NCBI GenBank assembly: GCA_002363385.1
Contig: DEVL01000004.1
Coordinates: forward strand, 425,179-489,178
Source: Stenotrophomonas maltophilia
GTDB taxonomy: Bacteria; Pseudomonadota; Gammaproteobacteria; Xanthomonadales; Xanthomonadaceae
Length of the DNA stretch: 64,000 bases
Direction: 5' to 3'
In this document: positions 8,700-21,700 of the stretch, in pieces
How positions within the stretch are numbered: the stretch's first letter is position 1
Layout: every line of letters begins with the position of its first letter
Notes under the pieces: generated by a model
What the model was told of the DNA's origin: nothing
The model's database searches: none
Seen by the model: the letters and a program-made list of their open reading frames with translations, nothing else
Program-made: the position numbers and the translations under genes

Positions 8700-9722
8700 T
8701 CAACGCTTGCCGAGCTTCTCGACGCGGTCCAGCAGGCTGATCCAGAACGCGGCGGGCAACTCGGCCGACAACGGCACGGCAAAGTGCCATTCGGTGGCGA
8801 AGGCCTTGCACTTGACCGCGTCCTTCTCGGTCATCAGCACCGGCAGTTCGCTGCCAAAGCGCAGATCCGCTGGCTGGTAGGCATGGTGATCGGCGAAGGC
8901 ATGCGGCACCACGCCGATACGCTGCGCACGCAGCATGTCGAAAAAGCGCTGCGGATTGGCGATACCGGCCACCGCATGCACGCGCTGGCCCTGGAAATGC
9001 GACAGGCGCCGCGCGCGGCCGCCCTGCAATGGCTGCGCGCTGTCGATGCGCAGCTGCATCGGCCATTCCCCGAAGCCGCAGGCGGTCTGCGCTTCGGTGC
9101 CATCGCTGGCCTGGCCCATGTTGACCACCCGGAAATCGCAGTCGCGCGCACGGCTGGCCGGCTCGCGCAGCGGCCCGGCGGGAATCAGCCGTCCATTGCC
9201 GTAGCGACGCTGGGCATCGACGACTTCGATTTCGATGTCGCGCGCCAGCCGGTAGTGCTGCAGGCCATCGTCGCAGACGATGATGTCGCAGCCCGCCTCG
9301 ACCAGCGCCTTGCCGGCCGCCACACGGTCCGCATCCACCCGCACCGGCACGCCGGTTTTCCAGGCGATCAGCACCGGCTCGTCGCCGCCGACAGCGGTAT
9401 CGGTGCTGGCCAGCACCCAGCGCGGCGTCCCTGCGTCTGCGCGGCCATAACCACGGCTGGCGACGCCCGGCTTCCAGCCGGCTTCGCGCAGGCGGTTGAC
9501 CAGCGCGATCGTCAGCGGGGTCTTGCCGGTGCCACCGGCGGTGACATTGCCAACCACCACGACGGGCACCGGCAGCGAATGCCGCTTGAGCCAGCGACGG
9601 CGATACGCCATCCGACGCAGCGCGATCGCCGCGCCGTACAGCGGCGACGCCACGCGTGCCAGGAACGGAATCGCGGTGCCGTCATACCAGTACGACGGCG
9701 TGTGCGTACCCTTGCCGGCCAT
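8700..9722 (-). CDS. lpxK: tetraacyldisaccharide 4'-kinase
   Basis: Phosphorylates the lipid A precursor at the 4' position, at the inner-membrane face. It has 340 residues with a P-loop [13 protein letters not shown] near residue 60 and the family's VVCDDGLQ-type stretch ([13 protein letters not shown]). An upstream TTG in frame is possible, but the ATG at 9722 gives [15 protein letters not shown] and overlaps the msbA stop (TGATG), the common lpxK coupling. Its neighbour msbA flips the finished lipid A. Confidence 0.96.
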   Translation of the reverse strand: MAGKGTHTPSYWYDGTAIPFLARVASPLYGAAIALRRMAYRRRWLKRHSLPVPVVVVGNVTAGGTGKTPLTIALVNRLREAGWKPGVASRGYGRADAGTPRWVLASTDTAVGGDEPVLIAWKTGVPVRVDADRVAAGKALVEAGCDIIVCDDGLQHYRLARDIEIEVVDAQRRYGNGRLIPAGPLREPASRARDCDFRVVNMGQASDGTEAQTACGFGEWPMQLRIDSAQPLQGGRARRLSHFQGQRVHAVAGIANPQRFFDMLRAQRIGVVPHAFADHHAYQPADLRFGSELPVLMTEKDAVKCKAFATEWHFAVPLSAELPAAFWISLLDRVEKLGKR

Positions 9723-11470
9723 CAAGACTGCCTTTCGCGGAACTGCATCTTGTGCAGATGCTCGTACAGGCCACCCAGCGCCAGCAGTTCGTTGTGCGTA
9801 CCGCGCTCGACGATGCGGCCATGGTCCATCACCAGCACCTGATCGGCATGTTCGATGGTGGACAGACGGTGCGCGATCACCAGCGTGGTGCGCTCGGGCA
9901 TCAGGCGCTGCAGGGCGTCCTGCACCAGGCGCTCGGATTCGTTGTCGAGCGCGGCGGTGGCTTCATCCAGGATCAGGATCGGCGCGTCGCGCAGAATCGC
10001 GCGGGCGATCGCCAGGCGCTGACGCTGGCCGCCGGAGAGCAGCGCACCGTTCTCGCCGACCGGGGTCTGCAGCTGCTGCGGCATGCGCGCGATGAACTCC
10101 CACGCATTGGCCGCTTCGGCGGCAGCGCGGATCTGCGCTTCGGTCGCGTCCATGCCGTAGGCGATGTTGGCGCCCACGGTGTCATCGAACAGCATGACCT
10201 TCTGCCCGACCATCGCCACCTGGCGACGCAGGTCGGCCAGCGGATAATCGTCCAGCGCCACCCCATCCAGCGTGATGCGGCCACCGCTGGGTTCGTAGAA
10301 GCGCGGCACCAGCCGGATCAGGCTGGTCTTGCCGCTGCCCGAGCGGCCGACAATCGCCGTGACCGTGCCGGGCTTGGCCACGAAACTGATGTCGTCCAGC
10401 GCGATGCCGGTGTCTTCGCGATAGCGCAGCATCACGTGCTCGAACGCGAGCTCGCCACGGGCGCGGCCGATCCGCTGGATGCCTTCGTCGCGCTCGACCG
10501 GCATGTCCAGAATCCCGAACAGGCGCTCGGCCGCCGCCACACCGCGCGAGATCGAGGTCTGCACGCTGGTCAGGCGACGCAGCGACGGAATGATCGCCAT
10601 CATCGAGGTCATCAGGCCCATGAACTGGCCCGCGTTGAGCTTGCCGGCCAGCGCCTCGCGGGTCGACACCCACACGATCACCGCCAGCGCCAACGCGGCC
10701 AGGAACTGCACCGTGCTGGACGCCAGCGCGCGCGTGGTTTCCACCTTCATGTTCAGGCCGAGCATGCGGTTGGCAAGCCGCGAATAGCGTGAGATCTCGT
10801 GCGCCTGCGTGCCATGCACCTTCACTTCCTGCTGCGCGGCCAGGGACTGCTCGGCGGTCTGCGCCATGCCGCCCATACCGTCCTGGATGCCACGGCTGAT
10901 ACGGCGGTAGCGCTTGCCGACGATGGAGACGATCACGCCGATCAGCGGCACCACGACCAGCATCGCCATGGTGACCTTGACGCTCATCTGCAGCATCACC
11001 ACCAGCATCGCGATGATGGTGAGGGTATCGGCCACCAGGGTCTTGAGCGCATCGGCGCTGGCCTGGGTGACCTGCTCGGTATCGAAGTTCAGGCGGCTGA
11101 CCATCACCGGCGTGGCCTCGGCATCGAAATGCGAGGACGGCAGGTGCAGGTACTTCTCCAGTACCTGCTCACGCAGATCGCGTACGACGCTGCGGCCGGT
11201 GCGGGCCAGCGCGTAATCGCTGACCAGGGTGGCCAGGCTGCGCATCATGAACAACCCGAGGATGGTCAGCGGCAGGATCACCGCCATGCGCGGCTCCGGG
11301 TTGACGAAGCCCCGGTTGACCAGCGGCTCCATCAACTTGGTGAAGCTGTACCCGGCCAGGGCCTCGACCACCATCGCGACCACGGCCGCGACCATGAACA
11401 CCCAGTAGGCGCCGGTATACCCGAGCAAGCGCTTGTAGATCGGCCAGACGGGGGAATGTTTCTTGCTCAT
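9722..11470 (-). CDS. msbA: lipid A export ATP-binding/permease protein
   Basis: A 582-residue half-transporter of the ABC superfamily that flips lipid A-core across the inner membrane as a homodimer. The N-terminal ~320 residues form six transmembrane helices. The C-terminal nucleotide-binding domain has Walker [11 protein letters not shown], signature [14 protein letters not shown], Walker [13 protein letters not shown] and the H-loop VIAHRLST. It overlaps exbD by 4 bases (ATGA) and lpxK by 1 base, so one transcript probably carries the block. Confidence 0.96.
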   Translation of the reverse strand: MSKKHSPVWPIYKRLLGYTGAYWVFMVAAVVAMVVEALAGYSFTKLMEPLVNRGFVNPEPRMAVILPLTILGLFMMRSLATLVSDYALARTGRSVVRDLREQVLEKYLHLPSSHFDAEATPVMVSRLNFDTEQVTQASADALKTLVADTLTIIAMLVVMLQMSVKVTMAMLVVVPLIGVIVSIVGKRYRRISRGIQDGMGGMAQTAEQSLAAQQEVKVHGTQAHEISRYSRLANRMLGLNMKVETTRALASSTVQFLAALALAVIVWVSTREALAGKLNAGQFMGLMTSMMAIIPSLRRLTSVQTSISRGVAAAERLFGILDMPVERDEGIQRIGRARGELAFEHVMLRYREDTGIALDDISFVAKPGTVTAIVGRSGSGKTSLIRLVPRFYEPSGGRITLDGVALDDYPLADLRRQVAMVGQKVMLFDDTVGANIAYGMDATEAQIRAAAEAANAWEFIARMPQQLQTPVGENGALLSGGQRQRLAIARAILRDAPILILDEATAALDNESERLVQDALQRLMPERTTLVIAHRLSTIEHADQVLVMDHGRIVERGTHNELLALGGLYEHLHKMQFRERQS

Positions 11471-11889
11471 GGACGCACCTCCGGCGCGGTAGCGATGGCG
11501 ATGCGGCGGAAGCCCAGCTGGCCCAGAGCATCCTGGGCCGTGACGACAGCCTGGTAAGGCGTGCGCGCGTCGGCGCGCAACAGCACGGTCTGTTCCCGAT
11601 CGCTGCCGGCGACGGCGGCAATGGTCTGCTTGACCGACTCGACGTCGGTGCGCAGCACTTCCTGGTCGTTGATGAAGTACCGCCCCTCGGCATTGACCAA
11701 AACGCTCAGCGAGCGCGGCGGCTCGGTGGTGTCCTGCTGGCTGGCGGTCGGCAACTGCAGCTGCAGTGTGGAGCGCGCATCGAAGGTGGTGGTGACCACG
11801 AAGAAGATGATCAGGACGAGGATCACATCGATCAGGGGGACCAGATCGATATGCGGCTCGTCCTGGATCCGGTCATTGCGGATGCGCAT
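11467..11889 (-). CDS. exbD: ExbD/TolR-family proton-channel subunit
   Basis: A 140-residue protein with one N-terminal transmembrane helix (VPLIDVILVLIIFFVVTTTF) carrying the Asp expected to conduct protons, followed by a periplasmic domain. It pairs with the ExbB/TolQ-like protein 3 bases upstream. In Xanthomonadaceae an exbB-exbD pair commonly sits between comEC and msbA. Whether it energises TonB receptors, Tol or another client cannot be told from sequence; no tonB gene is adjacent. Confidence 0.93.
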   Translation of the reverse strand: MRIRNDRIQDEPHIDLVPLIDVILVLIIFFVVTTTFDARSTLQLQLPTASQQDTTEPPRSLSVLVNAEGRYFINDQEVLRTDVESVKQTIAAVAGSDREQTVLLRADARTPYQAVVTAQDALGQLGFRRIAIATAPEVRP

Positions 11890-11892
11890 CCG

Positions 11893-12567
11893 TCAGCCCT
11901 TGACCGTGACCGGTGCCGCACCCGCCTGCGCGCCCGCACCGCGTGGTGCGTTGTTCATCACGCCGGGGCGGCCATCAAGCGCATCCAGCAGGGCCGAGGC
12001 CTCCTGCTCCATCTCGATCACGTAACCGGCAATGCGACCCTTGAAGTAGCGATGGAACATCAACGCCGGAATCGCCACGATCATGCCGGTGGCGGTGCAG
12101 ACCAGCGCCTTGCCGATGCCGCCGGCGAGCTGGTTCACATCACCTACGCCGTGGTCGAGGATGCCCATGAACATCTGGATCATGCCGACGACCGTGCCGA
12201 GCAGGCCCAGCAGCGGGCCCGCCGAGGCGATCGTGCCCAAGGCATTCAGGAACCGCTCCATGCGATGAACCAGATGCCGGCCGGCATCTTCGATGCGCTC
12301 ACGGATCTGATCGCGCGGACGGTTGCGCGCTTCCAGCGCGGTCGCCAGCAGTGCGCCCAGCGGCGAGTTGCCGCGCAGCGACTGGATGTGACTCGGGTCG
12401 AGCTTGCCGCGCGCGGCCCAGTTGCGCACTTCCTGGCCCAGCCCGGGAGGCAGGACCTCATTGCGCCGCAGGGTCCAGAAACGCTCCAGGACGATTGCCA
12501 AAGCCAGTACGCCCAACAGCAGCAGCGGCAGCATCGGCCAGCCACCGGCCTTGACCAGTTCCCACAC
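11893..12567 (-). CDS. exbB: ExbB/TolQ/MotA-family proton-channel protein
   Basis: A 224-residue inner-membrane protein with three hydrophobic segments: MLPLLLLGVLALAIVLERF near the N-terminus and two around 115-190 (ASAGPLLGLLGTVVGMIQMF; ALVCTATGMIVAIPALMF). The GPLLGLLGTVxG stretch is the MotA/ExbB signature. A GTG start at 12567 is chosen because GGAGGA lies 8 bases upstream and no better ATG exists. The comEC stop is 3 bases ahead and exbD follows 3 bases behind. Confidence 0.93.
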   Translation of the reverse strand: MWELVKAGGWPMLPLLLLGVLALAIVLERFWTLRRNEVLPPGLGQEVRNWAARGKLDPSHIQSLRGNSPLGALLATALEARNRPRDQIRERIEDAGRHLVHRMERFLNALGTIASAGPLLGLLGTVVGMIQMFMGILDHGVGDVNQLAGGIGKALVCTATGMIVAIPALMFHRYFKGRIAGYVIEMEQEASALLDALDGRPGVMNNAPRGAGAQAGAAPVTVKG

Positions 12568-12570
12568 GTT

Positions 12571-14979
12571 TCAATCCTCCGGCCCAGCGGCCGCCTGTTT
12601 GATCGACGATAGGATAGCAGCCGACCGGCTCCGCTCCGCGGCATCCCACCAACGCCGCTCGAAAACCCGCTGTTCACGCACCTGCAGGCCTTCACGCCCG
12701 AGCCAGACACGGACCGCGCCGCTGTCGGCGGTGTTGAGTACCTCAGCCCCGACCGCCTGCCAGCGCGCGACCACCTCCGCACGCGGGTGCCCGAACCGGT
12801 TGCGGTGGCCGGACGAGACGATCGCCAACCGGGGTGCGACCGCTGCGACCCACGCAGGCGTGGATGAGCTCGCGCTGCCGTGGTGTGGGACGACCACCGC
12901 TTCGGCCGCCAGGAGAGTCGCATGGTGCTGGACCAGCAGGGCCTCGCTGCGCTTTTCGATGTCACCGGCCAGCAGGATCGCCCCCTGGCTGGTTTCCAGC
13001 CGCAGCACGCAACTGCTGTCATTGATGGACTGCGGCTCGTCGCGCGGCGGATGCAGCACCCGGAACGTCACCCCGTCCCACTGCCAGGCTTGCCCCGCAT
13101 GGCAGGCCGACGCGCGGCCGCGCAGGGCATCGGGTGGCGCCTGCAGCATCGCGTCCGGAAAGCTGCGGCGCACACCGCGCAGCCCCCCGGTATGGTCACG
13201 GTGGTCATGGCTGATCATGATCCGGTCCAGCCGCCCCTGCCCCAGCGCGCGCAGGGTGGGCACCACGATCCGCTCGCCCGCGTCGAAGCCATCGTCGGCC
13301 CCCGGGCCGGTGTCGTACAGCAGCGTGTGGCGGCGCGTGCGCACTGCTACCGCCAGGCCCTGCCCCACATCCATCACCAATAGTTCCACTTCGCCCTCGG
13401 CCGGCCCATGACGCGCCGGCCACAGCAGCGGCAGGCACAGCAGCAGCGCGGGAACCCGGCCACCGCTGCCGCGCGGCAGCAGCAGCCAGAACACCCCGAA
13501 CACCGCGGCGATGAGTGCCCACCGGTTCGCCTGCGGCAGCCACCACAACGACAGCTCGCTGCGCGCGGCGTACCCGAACAGCCACCAGCTCGCCTCGAAA
13601 CACCACGCCGCCAACTGCCAGGGCCAGCGCCCCGCTCCGTCGACCACAGCCTCCAGGGCAGTGCCGAGCAACGCCAGCGGCACCACTACCATCGTCCACC
13701 ACGGAATCGCCACCAGGTTCACCAGCGGCCCCGCACGCGAGGCCTGCCCGAACAGCGCCACGGTCAACGGCAGCAGCGCCACGGTCGCCACGCCCTGCGC
13801 GCTCAGGAACCCCCGCAACCAGCCCTGCTCACGCCCCGGCAGGCACCAGATCAGCCACAGCACGCCGGCAAAGCTCAGCCAGAACCCGGGCGCAAGCACG
13901 GCGAGCGGGTCGAACAGCAGCATTGCCAGCGCCGCCAGAGAGAGCGACTGCGCCACGGTTGCGCGCCGCCGGCTGCAGCGCGCAGTGGCCACTACCGCGA
14001 TCATCAGCACGGTACGCACCGTCGGCAGCGCGAAACCGGCTGCGGCGGCGTACAGTGCCGCGCCTGCGACGGCCGCAGCCGCGGCCCCCATAGGACGCGG
14101 CACGTACAGGCCGATCAGCGGCACGCAGCGCCAGAGCCCGCTGGCCAGCAGCGCGGCAACGCCTGCCACCACACCGACATGAAAGCCGGAGATCGCCACC
14201 AGGTGGGTCACCCCCAGAGCACGCAGGTCGTCCCAGTCCCCTTGGCTGAGACCGCGCGTATCGCCGAGTGCCAATGCCTGGACGAAGCGACGGCCGTCGC
14301 CCTGGATCGCCCTGGCGATCGCCTCGGCCATCCGCTCCCGCCAGGCGGGCAGTCCGGTCGGCTCCCCCAGCGGATGCGCCTGGGCAGGCTCCCGTACGTA
14401 CCCGTTGCCAGCCACCCGCTGCCGCAACGCATAGCCCTCGGCGTCGAACCCGCCCGGGTTCACCCGCCCGCGCGGTGGACGGGCACGGACGGTGAGCGAC
14501 CAGCGTTCGCCGGCCTGGAGGGTGCGCCGCCGGTCATCGGCTGCGCTAGGGAACCCGTCATACCAGCCCAGTGCCAGGTCACGGCCGCGAAGTTCAGCTG
14601 GCATCGTCGGACCATCATCCACCCGGAATCGGAAACGGGTACCGCCGGCGCCGTGGTGAGGCAGGCTGATCACGCGCCCGTGCAGCGTGTGGTCCATCGG
14701 CGGGGCGCCGGGGGGCAGCTGCTGCGCCAGCCCGGCGTGACCGTGCACGGCGGCCCAGCCGATACCGAAGAGGACAGCGCCGAGGAGGCGGAAGCGGCAG
14801 GGCAGCATCCAGAGCAGGATGCCGACAGCCGCCGCAGCAAGGCCCCACCCCAGCGGCAGCAGCCGAGGCGAGAAGACGATCACGCAGATGCCTGTCAACA
14901 GCGCGACGACGCACGCCTTGCCGAAGATCGGGAGAGGCGCGCGTGCAGCCAGGGTGCCGGTGTGTAGCACTCGTCGCAT
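12571..14979 (-). CDS. comEC: DNA internalisation protein ComEC/Rec2
   Basis: An inner-membrane channel for single-stranded DNA during natural transformation. The ATG at 14979 gives 802 residues; a GTG at 15024 would add 15. An N-terminal soluble DUF4131 region follows two or three transmembrane segments. The central Competence domain is recognised by LRALGVTHLVAISGFHVGV, and a polytopic stretch follows. The C-terminal metallo-beta-lactamase-like domain has ISHDHRDHTGG, which retains the metal-binding motif. It leads the exbB-exbD-msbA-lpxK-kdsB cluster on the minus strand. The type IV pilus genes further right could supply the uptake pilus. Confidence 0.95.
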   Translation of the reverse strand: MRRVLHTGTLAARAPLPIFGKACVVALLTGICVIVFSPRLLPLGWGLAAAAVGILLWMLPCRFRLLGAVLFGIGWAAVHGHAGLAQQLPPGAPPMDHTLHGRVISLPHHGAGGTRFRFRVDDGPTMPAELRGRDLALGWYDGFPSAADDRRRTLQAGERWSLTVRARPPRGRVNPGGFDAEGYALRQRVAGNGYVREPAQAHPLGEPTGLPAWRERMAEAIARAIQGDGRRFVQALALGDTRGLSQGDWDDLRALGVTHLVAISGFHVGVVAGVAALLASGLWRCVPLIGLYVPRPMGAAAAAVAGAALYAAAAGFALPTVRTVLMIAVVATARCSRRRATVAQSLSLAALAMLLFDPLAVLAPGFWLSFAGVLWLIWCLPGREQGWLRGFLSAQGVATVALLPLTVALFGQASRAGPLVNLVAIPWWTMVVVPLALLGTALEAVVDGAGRWPWQLAAWCFEASWWLFGYAARSELSLWWLPQANRWALIAAVFGVFWLLLPRGSGGRVPALLLCLPLLWPARHGPAEGEVELLVMDVGQGLAVAVRTRRHTLLYDTGPGADDGFDAGERIVVPTLRALGQGRLDRIMISHDHRDHTGGLRGVRRSFPDAMLQAPPDALRGRASACHAGQAWQWDGVTFRVLHPPRDEPQSINDSSCVLRLETSQGAILLAGDIEKRSEALLVQHHATLLAAEAVVVPHHGSASSSTPAWVAAVAPRLAIVSSGHRNRFGHPRAEVVARWQAVGAEVLNTADSGAVRVWLGREGLQVREQRVFERRWWDAAERSRSAAILSSIKQAAAGPED

Positions 14980-15073
14980 GGGCAGCACCCGGCAAACCCT
15001 GAGTGTCCACGGCGGAGGCGGCACGCGGTATCAGTGCGGCATGCAGTGCGCTGTCAGGAAATGCACATAGCAA

Positions 15074-15099
15074 AAAAGCCAACCCTAGGGCTGGCTTTT
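15074..15099. terminator. bidirectional terminator
   Basis: The stem AAAAGCCA/TGGCTTTT encloses an ACCCTAGGGC tip. On the minus strand it lies just downstream of tRNA-Val, ahead of comEC. The A and T runs make it functional in either direction. Confidence 0.8.
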
Positions 15100-15131
15100 C
15101 TGTTGTGCCACTGCAGTCTCCGGGACTGAAG

Positions 15132-15206
15132 TGGTGGGCGGTACAGGGTTCGAACCTGTGACCCCTACCATGTCAAGGTAGTGCTCTACCGCTGAGCTAA
15201 CCGCCC
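15132..15206 (-). tRNA. tRNA-Val(GAC)
   Basis: A 75-base minus-strand cloverleaf: acceptor GGGCGGT/ACCGCCC, discriminator A, encoded CCA, anticodon GAC within CTTGACATG, and a GGTTCGAACC T arm. Confidence 0.97.
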
Positions 15207-15313
15207 GTTTTGCTTCCCTGCCCCGCTGCGAATGCGTCGGTGCAGGCCGCGTATATTACGGACGCCCCCTGGAAAGCGCAACACTTTTGTGAAGATATTT
15301 CACAACGCGTTGT

Positions 15314-17344
<2,031 letters not shown>

Positions 17345-17499
17345 GGTGCCGCCACTGCCGGGAAGCCTTCAGTATAACGGCGGGGTTGGTGACGGCCGGT
17401 TGAGGGTTGCCCCGATGCTTCAGGGCTGGTGAGGCTGATGTTCAGGCTGCACGCCGGCGGACAACCTGAGGGCTTTCCCGCTGACGGAACTCCTGCCCC

Positions 17500-18036
17500 G
17501 TGCCTCGGCCCACTCCCCATTACCGATGTGCCGGGCTGACCCTGCTGGAGCTGATGGCCACCCTGACGATTCTCGGGCTGTTGGTTGCGGTGGCAGGCCC
17601 CAGCGTCGTTGAAACCGTGTCCAACCTGCGTGCGGATGCGCTGCGGATGCAGCTGAACTCGGCTTTTGCCGGCGCGCGCCTGGCCGCGGTGACCCGCCGG
17701 GAAATGGTCAGCGTGTGTCCGAGCGACGACGGTCGGCAATGCACCGCGGAATGGAGCAAGGGGTGGATGACCTACCGCGACCCCCTGCGCAGCAGGCAAC
17801 CGGCTACCGAGAAGGACATTCTGCAGTACTACCCAGGCCAGACCGGCCTGAGCCTGCTGGCTCCGGCCTCGGCCGGACGCCCTCGCCTGCGGTTCCGACC
17901 GGACGGTCGCAGCATGGGCATCAATCAGAGCGTCATCATCTGCGCGCGCGGTCGCCAGCACAGCAAAGTGATCGTCAGCAATAGTGGGCGCGCCCGGTCG
18001 GTGATCCTCCGGGATCCAATCCCCTGTGAGCCATGA
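17500..18036 (+). CDS. fimT: GspH/FimT-family pseudopilin
   Basis: A 178-residue prepilin-like protein. The leader ends at G before LTLLELMATLTILGLLVAVA, the type III signal cleaved by PilD, and the +5 Glu is present. A GspH-type beta domain with two Cys pairs follows. The start is a GTG at 17500; no in-frame ATG precedes the leader. It stands alone on the plus strand, about 0.2 kb from the end of the minus-strand pilus operon but separated by tRNA-Asn. FimT proteins in Legionella and Xanthomonadaceae have been linked to DNA uptake, which would fit the comEC gene in this window; that role is inferred. Confidence 0.85.
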   Translation: MPRPTPHYRCAGLTLLELMATLTILGLLVAVAGPSVVETVSNLRADALRMQLNSAFAGARLAAVTRREMVSVCPSDDGRQCTAEWSKGWMTYRDPLRSRQPATEKDILQYYPGQTGLSLLAPASAGRPRLRFRPDGRSMGINQSVIICARGRQHSKVIVSNSGRARSVILRDPIPCEP

Positions 18037-18068
18037 CGACCAGGGGAGCAGACGGTCAGAAACGACAA

Positions 18069-18090
18069 AAGCCGCGATTGCTCGCGGCTT
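18069..18090 (-). terminator. terminator after tRNA-Asn
   Basis: The minus-strand stem AAGCCGCG/CGCGGCTT with a six-base loop and a TTTTGTCGTTT tail lies directly downstream of tRNA-Asn. Confidence 0.75.
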
Positions 18091-18100
18091 CTGCAGAATC

Positions 18101-18177
18101 TGGCGCCCGAAGTTGGACTCGAACCAACGACCCCCTGATTAACAGTCAAGTGCTCTAACCGGCTGAGCTATTCGGGC
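18101..18177 (-). tRNA. tRNA-Asn(GTT)
   Basis: A 77-base minus-strand cloverleaf with acceptor GCCCGAA/TTCGGGC, discriminator G, encoded CCA, anticodon GTT (CTGTTAATC) and T arm GGTTCGAGTCC. Confidence 0.97.
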
Positions 18178-18246
18178 GGGGAGGCGCATTGTACGGGCCC
18201 CTCGCGCAGAGGGCAACACCCCCGGCGCAAGGTTCCGCTCACTACC

Positions 18247-18702
18247 TCACCAACATTCGGAAAGCGTACCGCCACTGGTCTTGACGTTGGCCTGGTTGAT
18301 GCCGAGGTCCCCGCACTTGTCCTTGGCCTGATTACCCTGCGCAGTCGCGGACAGCGTAAACGCGGACTGCGTGCCAACAAAGCCGATACTGTAAGCCGCG
18401 GTACCGCCTTCGCGCGGTGAGCTAACCGACGAGCCGCCACCGGGCAACGTGAAGCCCTCGTAGGTATTCTGCGTGGTGTGGTAGCGCTCGGCCAGCTGCG
18501 CATACTCGACCAGATCCGCCTTGACCTGGCCCCGCTTGGACTTGCGGGTCTGCTCCACGTAACTCGGATAGGCGACACCGGCCAGGATCGCCATGACGAT
18601 CACCACCAGCATCAACTCGATGAGTGTGAAGCCGCGCACCGCACGGGCGAAAGTGGGCGAGCCGCGCCAGGCACGGACCATGACGGGAAACGGACGACTC
18701 AT
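18247..18702 (-). CDS. pilE: type IV pilin, PilE family
   Basis: A 151-residue prepilin. Cleavage is expected after G24 in AVRG-FTLIELM, leaving the hydrophobic helix FTLIELMLVVIVMAILAGVA with Glu+5. A C-terminal Cys pair (KCGDL and ECW) could form the D-loop disulfide. The ATG at 18702 overlaps the pilY1 stop by 4 bases (ATGA), supporting this start even though the 24-residue leader is longer than usual. It is the last gene of the minor-pilin operon, the position of pilE in Pseudomonas, and probably acts as a minor pilin. Confidence 0.93.
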   Translation of the reverse strand: MSRPFPVMVRAWRGSPTFARAVRGFTLIELMLVVIVMAILAGVAYPSYVEQTRKSKRGQVKADLVEYAQLAERYHTTQNTYEGFTLPGGGSSVSSPREGGTAAYSIGFVGTQSAFTLSATAQGNQAKDKCGDLGINQANVKTSGGTLSECW

Positions 18703-21700
18703 TGCAACTGCCTCCAGGACTGGCGACCACAGGGATAAGGCACGTACATCGGGACGCCGCCGGCTGCGGTCACGAGCATCTGACAGGGCTCGGCGGGCGG
18801 ATCGACCGGCGGCGGCGTGCCACCGCCCGGCGAACCCGACCCACCACCTCCGCCGCCGCCCGGGTCACCGCCGGAGATACTGCCCGGCGGCTGCTGACGC
18901 GGCAGCACCTGCACGCCCACATCCTTCACCGGCGCGTTGCCGCCCGTGGACAGCGGAACCGCGGCCGTGCCCGCACCATACTTGGTGCCGGTCGGCGACC
19001 CGGCGCGCATCTTTGACAACGCCGGCGCGCCGGTCTGCGCACTCAACCCGAACAGCCAGTTGGAGCCATCCGAGGCACAGCTCTTGGTGGTCGGGTTGGG
19101 GACATAGGTAGGCATGAAGACCACCCCCGAGGCCAACGCGGGATAGGCCACGAAACGCTCACCCGCAGGCAGGTCGACATGCCAACCGCGCGCATTGGCC
19201 GGCACCGTCCCCAGTGTCATCGTACGCACATCTCCAGAGGCGGAGACGGTGTACGGGCGCAGATCGGCTGCGGTCATGGTCTCACCGGGCACATCATCGG
19301 AGGCGTCCAGGACGGCATACAGCGACTGGATCGAGTCGTCGCGGACGTCTTCGTTGAACACGAAGCTGCCCGTACCGAAGAACAGCATCACGCCGCCACG
19401 GTCACCATTGGTGGCATTGATACCACCGGTGATCGGCTGGCGGTAGGTCAGCCCATTCCGGGTGCTGGTCTGTGTGGTGAACAGCGGCGTGGAGACCGTC
19501 GCACTGGTGTTGCGCAAATCGAACTTCCACATCGCGCCCTTCTGATCGGCCGCGTACACCGTATCGGCATAGCCGTCACGCCCGCGGTTGCTGCCGGACC
19601 AGCGATCCACGACCAGGATGTTGCCCAGGCCATTCTTCCCGGCCGGGGGAGTGCCTGCGGTCTCGGAAGCTTCGATCATCGTAATGTTCGGCGTGCCGGT
19701 ACCGATGTCCACCATGAACAGCACAACCTTGCCACTGGCGCTGCCGTAGCCGTTGCCGAAGATGGCCTTCCACGTCACCGTCCCGTTGGCATCCTTGAAC
19801 GGCACGATGACCGGCTTGCCCAGGACATGCCCGATGTTGGCCTTCACCGCATCGGACCCGCTGAGATCGTTGATCTCCCACAGGCGACTGCCGGTGCCGA
19901 AGCTGCCCGGGCTGGTTACATCCAGAGCGAACACACCGCGCCCGCCTGCACCGGTCGTGCCGACCAGCACGGTGCCCCAGCTGTTGCCGATACGCGCATC
20001 GGACACCGCGACCGGGCCATCGACGTAGTAACGGTGGGAGAACTTCTGGAACGCCTGGTTGTTCGGGTCAAGCGGGAACAGCAGGTTGCCCATATGGCCC
20101 ATCGACGTGGCGGGGATGTAGGCAAACGTTTCAGCGCCGCCGCCATTGTCCATCGTGCCGGCCGCACCCATGCCACCATCGAAGGCATGCAGCATGCCGT
20201 CGTTTGCGCCGACGTAGACCATGTAGCGCGCATTGTCGCGCTTGGTCGCCAGATAGGCGGAGTAGCTGGTGGCCAGGTCGCCCCCCAGGCCGCGGTAGCC
20301 GTAATCATCCACGGGCGCGCTGATGACCGGTGAGGAGTTGATGATGTCGCCCAGCACCGTGGTGCGATCACGGAAGCGGCCGCCGCGCCGCGTCTCGCGG
20401 CTCTTGTCGCCCAGCAGATAGCTGACCGCCGTTGCCGAGGTCGCCCCGATATCCGTCAGCTCGCCGGCCGAGCAACGTGCCATGCCCGGGTACAACGACG
20501 AGGACAGATCGCACAATGACTCCAGCGTGACATTATTGGAGTCGAACGGCAGGACCGCCGTGCTGTTGCCGAAGAAGACCCGACGCGAGGTCGGCTGGGG
20601 CATCTTGGCACTGGCTTCCCAGGCCGTGGTGTACACCGCTTTGCGCGTGGCCTGGTCGATGGTGATCTGGCTCGCGGTGAGTCGGCTGAACCAGTCGGTC
20701 GATTCGTTGGCGATCTCATAGTACGGCGCCACCGCCATCGAGCCGGTGCCGATACGCGCGCCCGACTGTGCGTAGCTGCCGGAGGAAGAGGCGCCGGCCG
20801 TCACCGACGACAGCACGCGGCGCATGGCCTGGGTGATGTCGGCCGGCGTGCGTGCGTTGATGAACTCGCCGCGCGTGTTGACCGCGGCATGCCAGATATC
20901 ATCGATGGTACTGATCGCGCCGTTCTCGCGCGGTGGCCAGTTCCCGTAGATGGCCGCGTTGGTATACGGATCCTGGACCACATCGGGATTGAACAGCTTG
21001 CCGCGGCCACCCAGGGTGATGCCGTAGAAATTGATGTGCAGGTTCTTCTGGCAATCCAGGCGCGGATCCGGATTGGCCGCGCTGCAGGCCTCCGGCACCG
21101 GCACCAGCCCGGGGGTGAGGTCCGGTCGCAGCGGGGATTTACCATCCCTGTTGTTGTAATAGGACGCGGCGATATCGGCCAGGGTATTGGAATGGGCATC
21201 CTTGAACGGAATGCCCATGTTGCCATCGCCATCGGCGTTGGCGACCGTCGGCCCGTCCTGGTTGCTGTAGCCATCGGTGAACAGCATGACGGCATTCTTC
21301 TGGCAGGCCAGCTGCACCGGGGCCAGCTCATCGTCGCGGGTGAACTGGGTAGCCGCCGCCTTGACCGCCTGCCGGTTGGGCGTACTGTCCGAGGCGTTCA
21401 ACGCGATCATGTCGGTATACAGCGCGCGCTTGTCGTCTTTGGTGCCCAGGTCCCGGATGGCCAATGCCGCGCCCTTGTCACTCATGTCGAACTTGGCGTG
21501 GTCGTTGATCTTGAAATAGCCCACGCGCAGGTTGTCCACCGTGGCCATGGAACGGGTCATGCCGGCGATCATGGAGCGGTTGCGGTTGCCGTAGTAGGAG
21601 AACCAGTTGGCGAAGTTCTGCAACGCGACGCCATCGGTGCTTTTGAGCGTGTACTTCCACATCGTGCAGCCCGTGCCGCAGGCATTGGCAACCGTAGTGC

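Noticed and set aside
13408..14967. 519-codon plus-strand ORF
   Set aside because: It is the antisense of comEC and is dominated by Gln/Arg/Pro runs.
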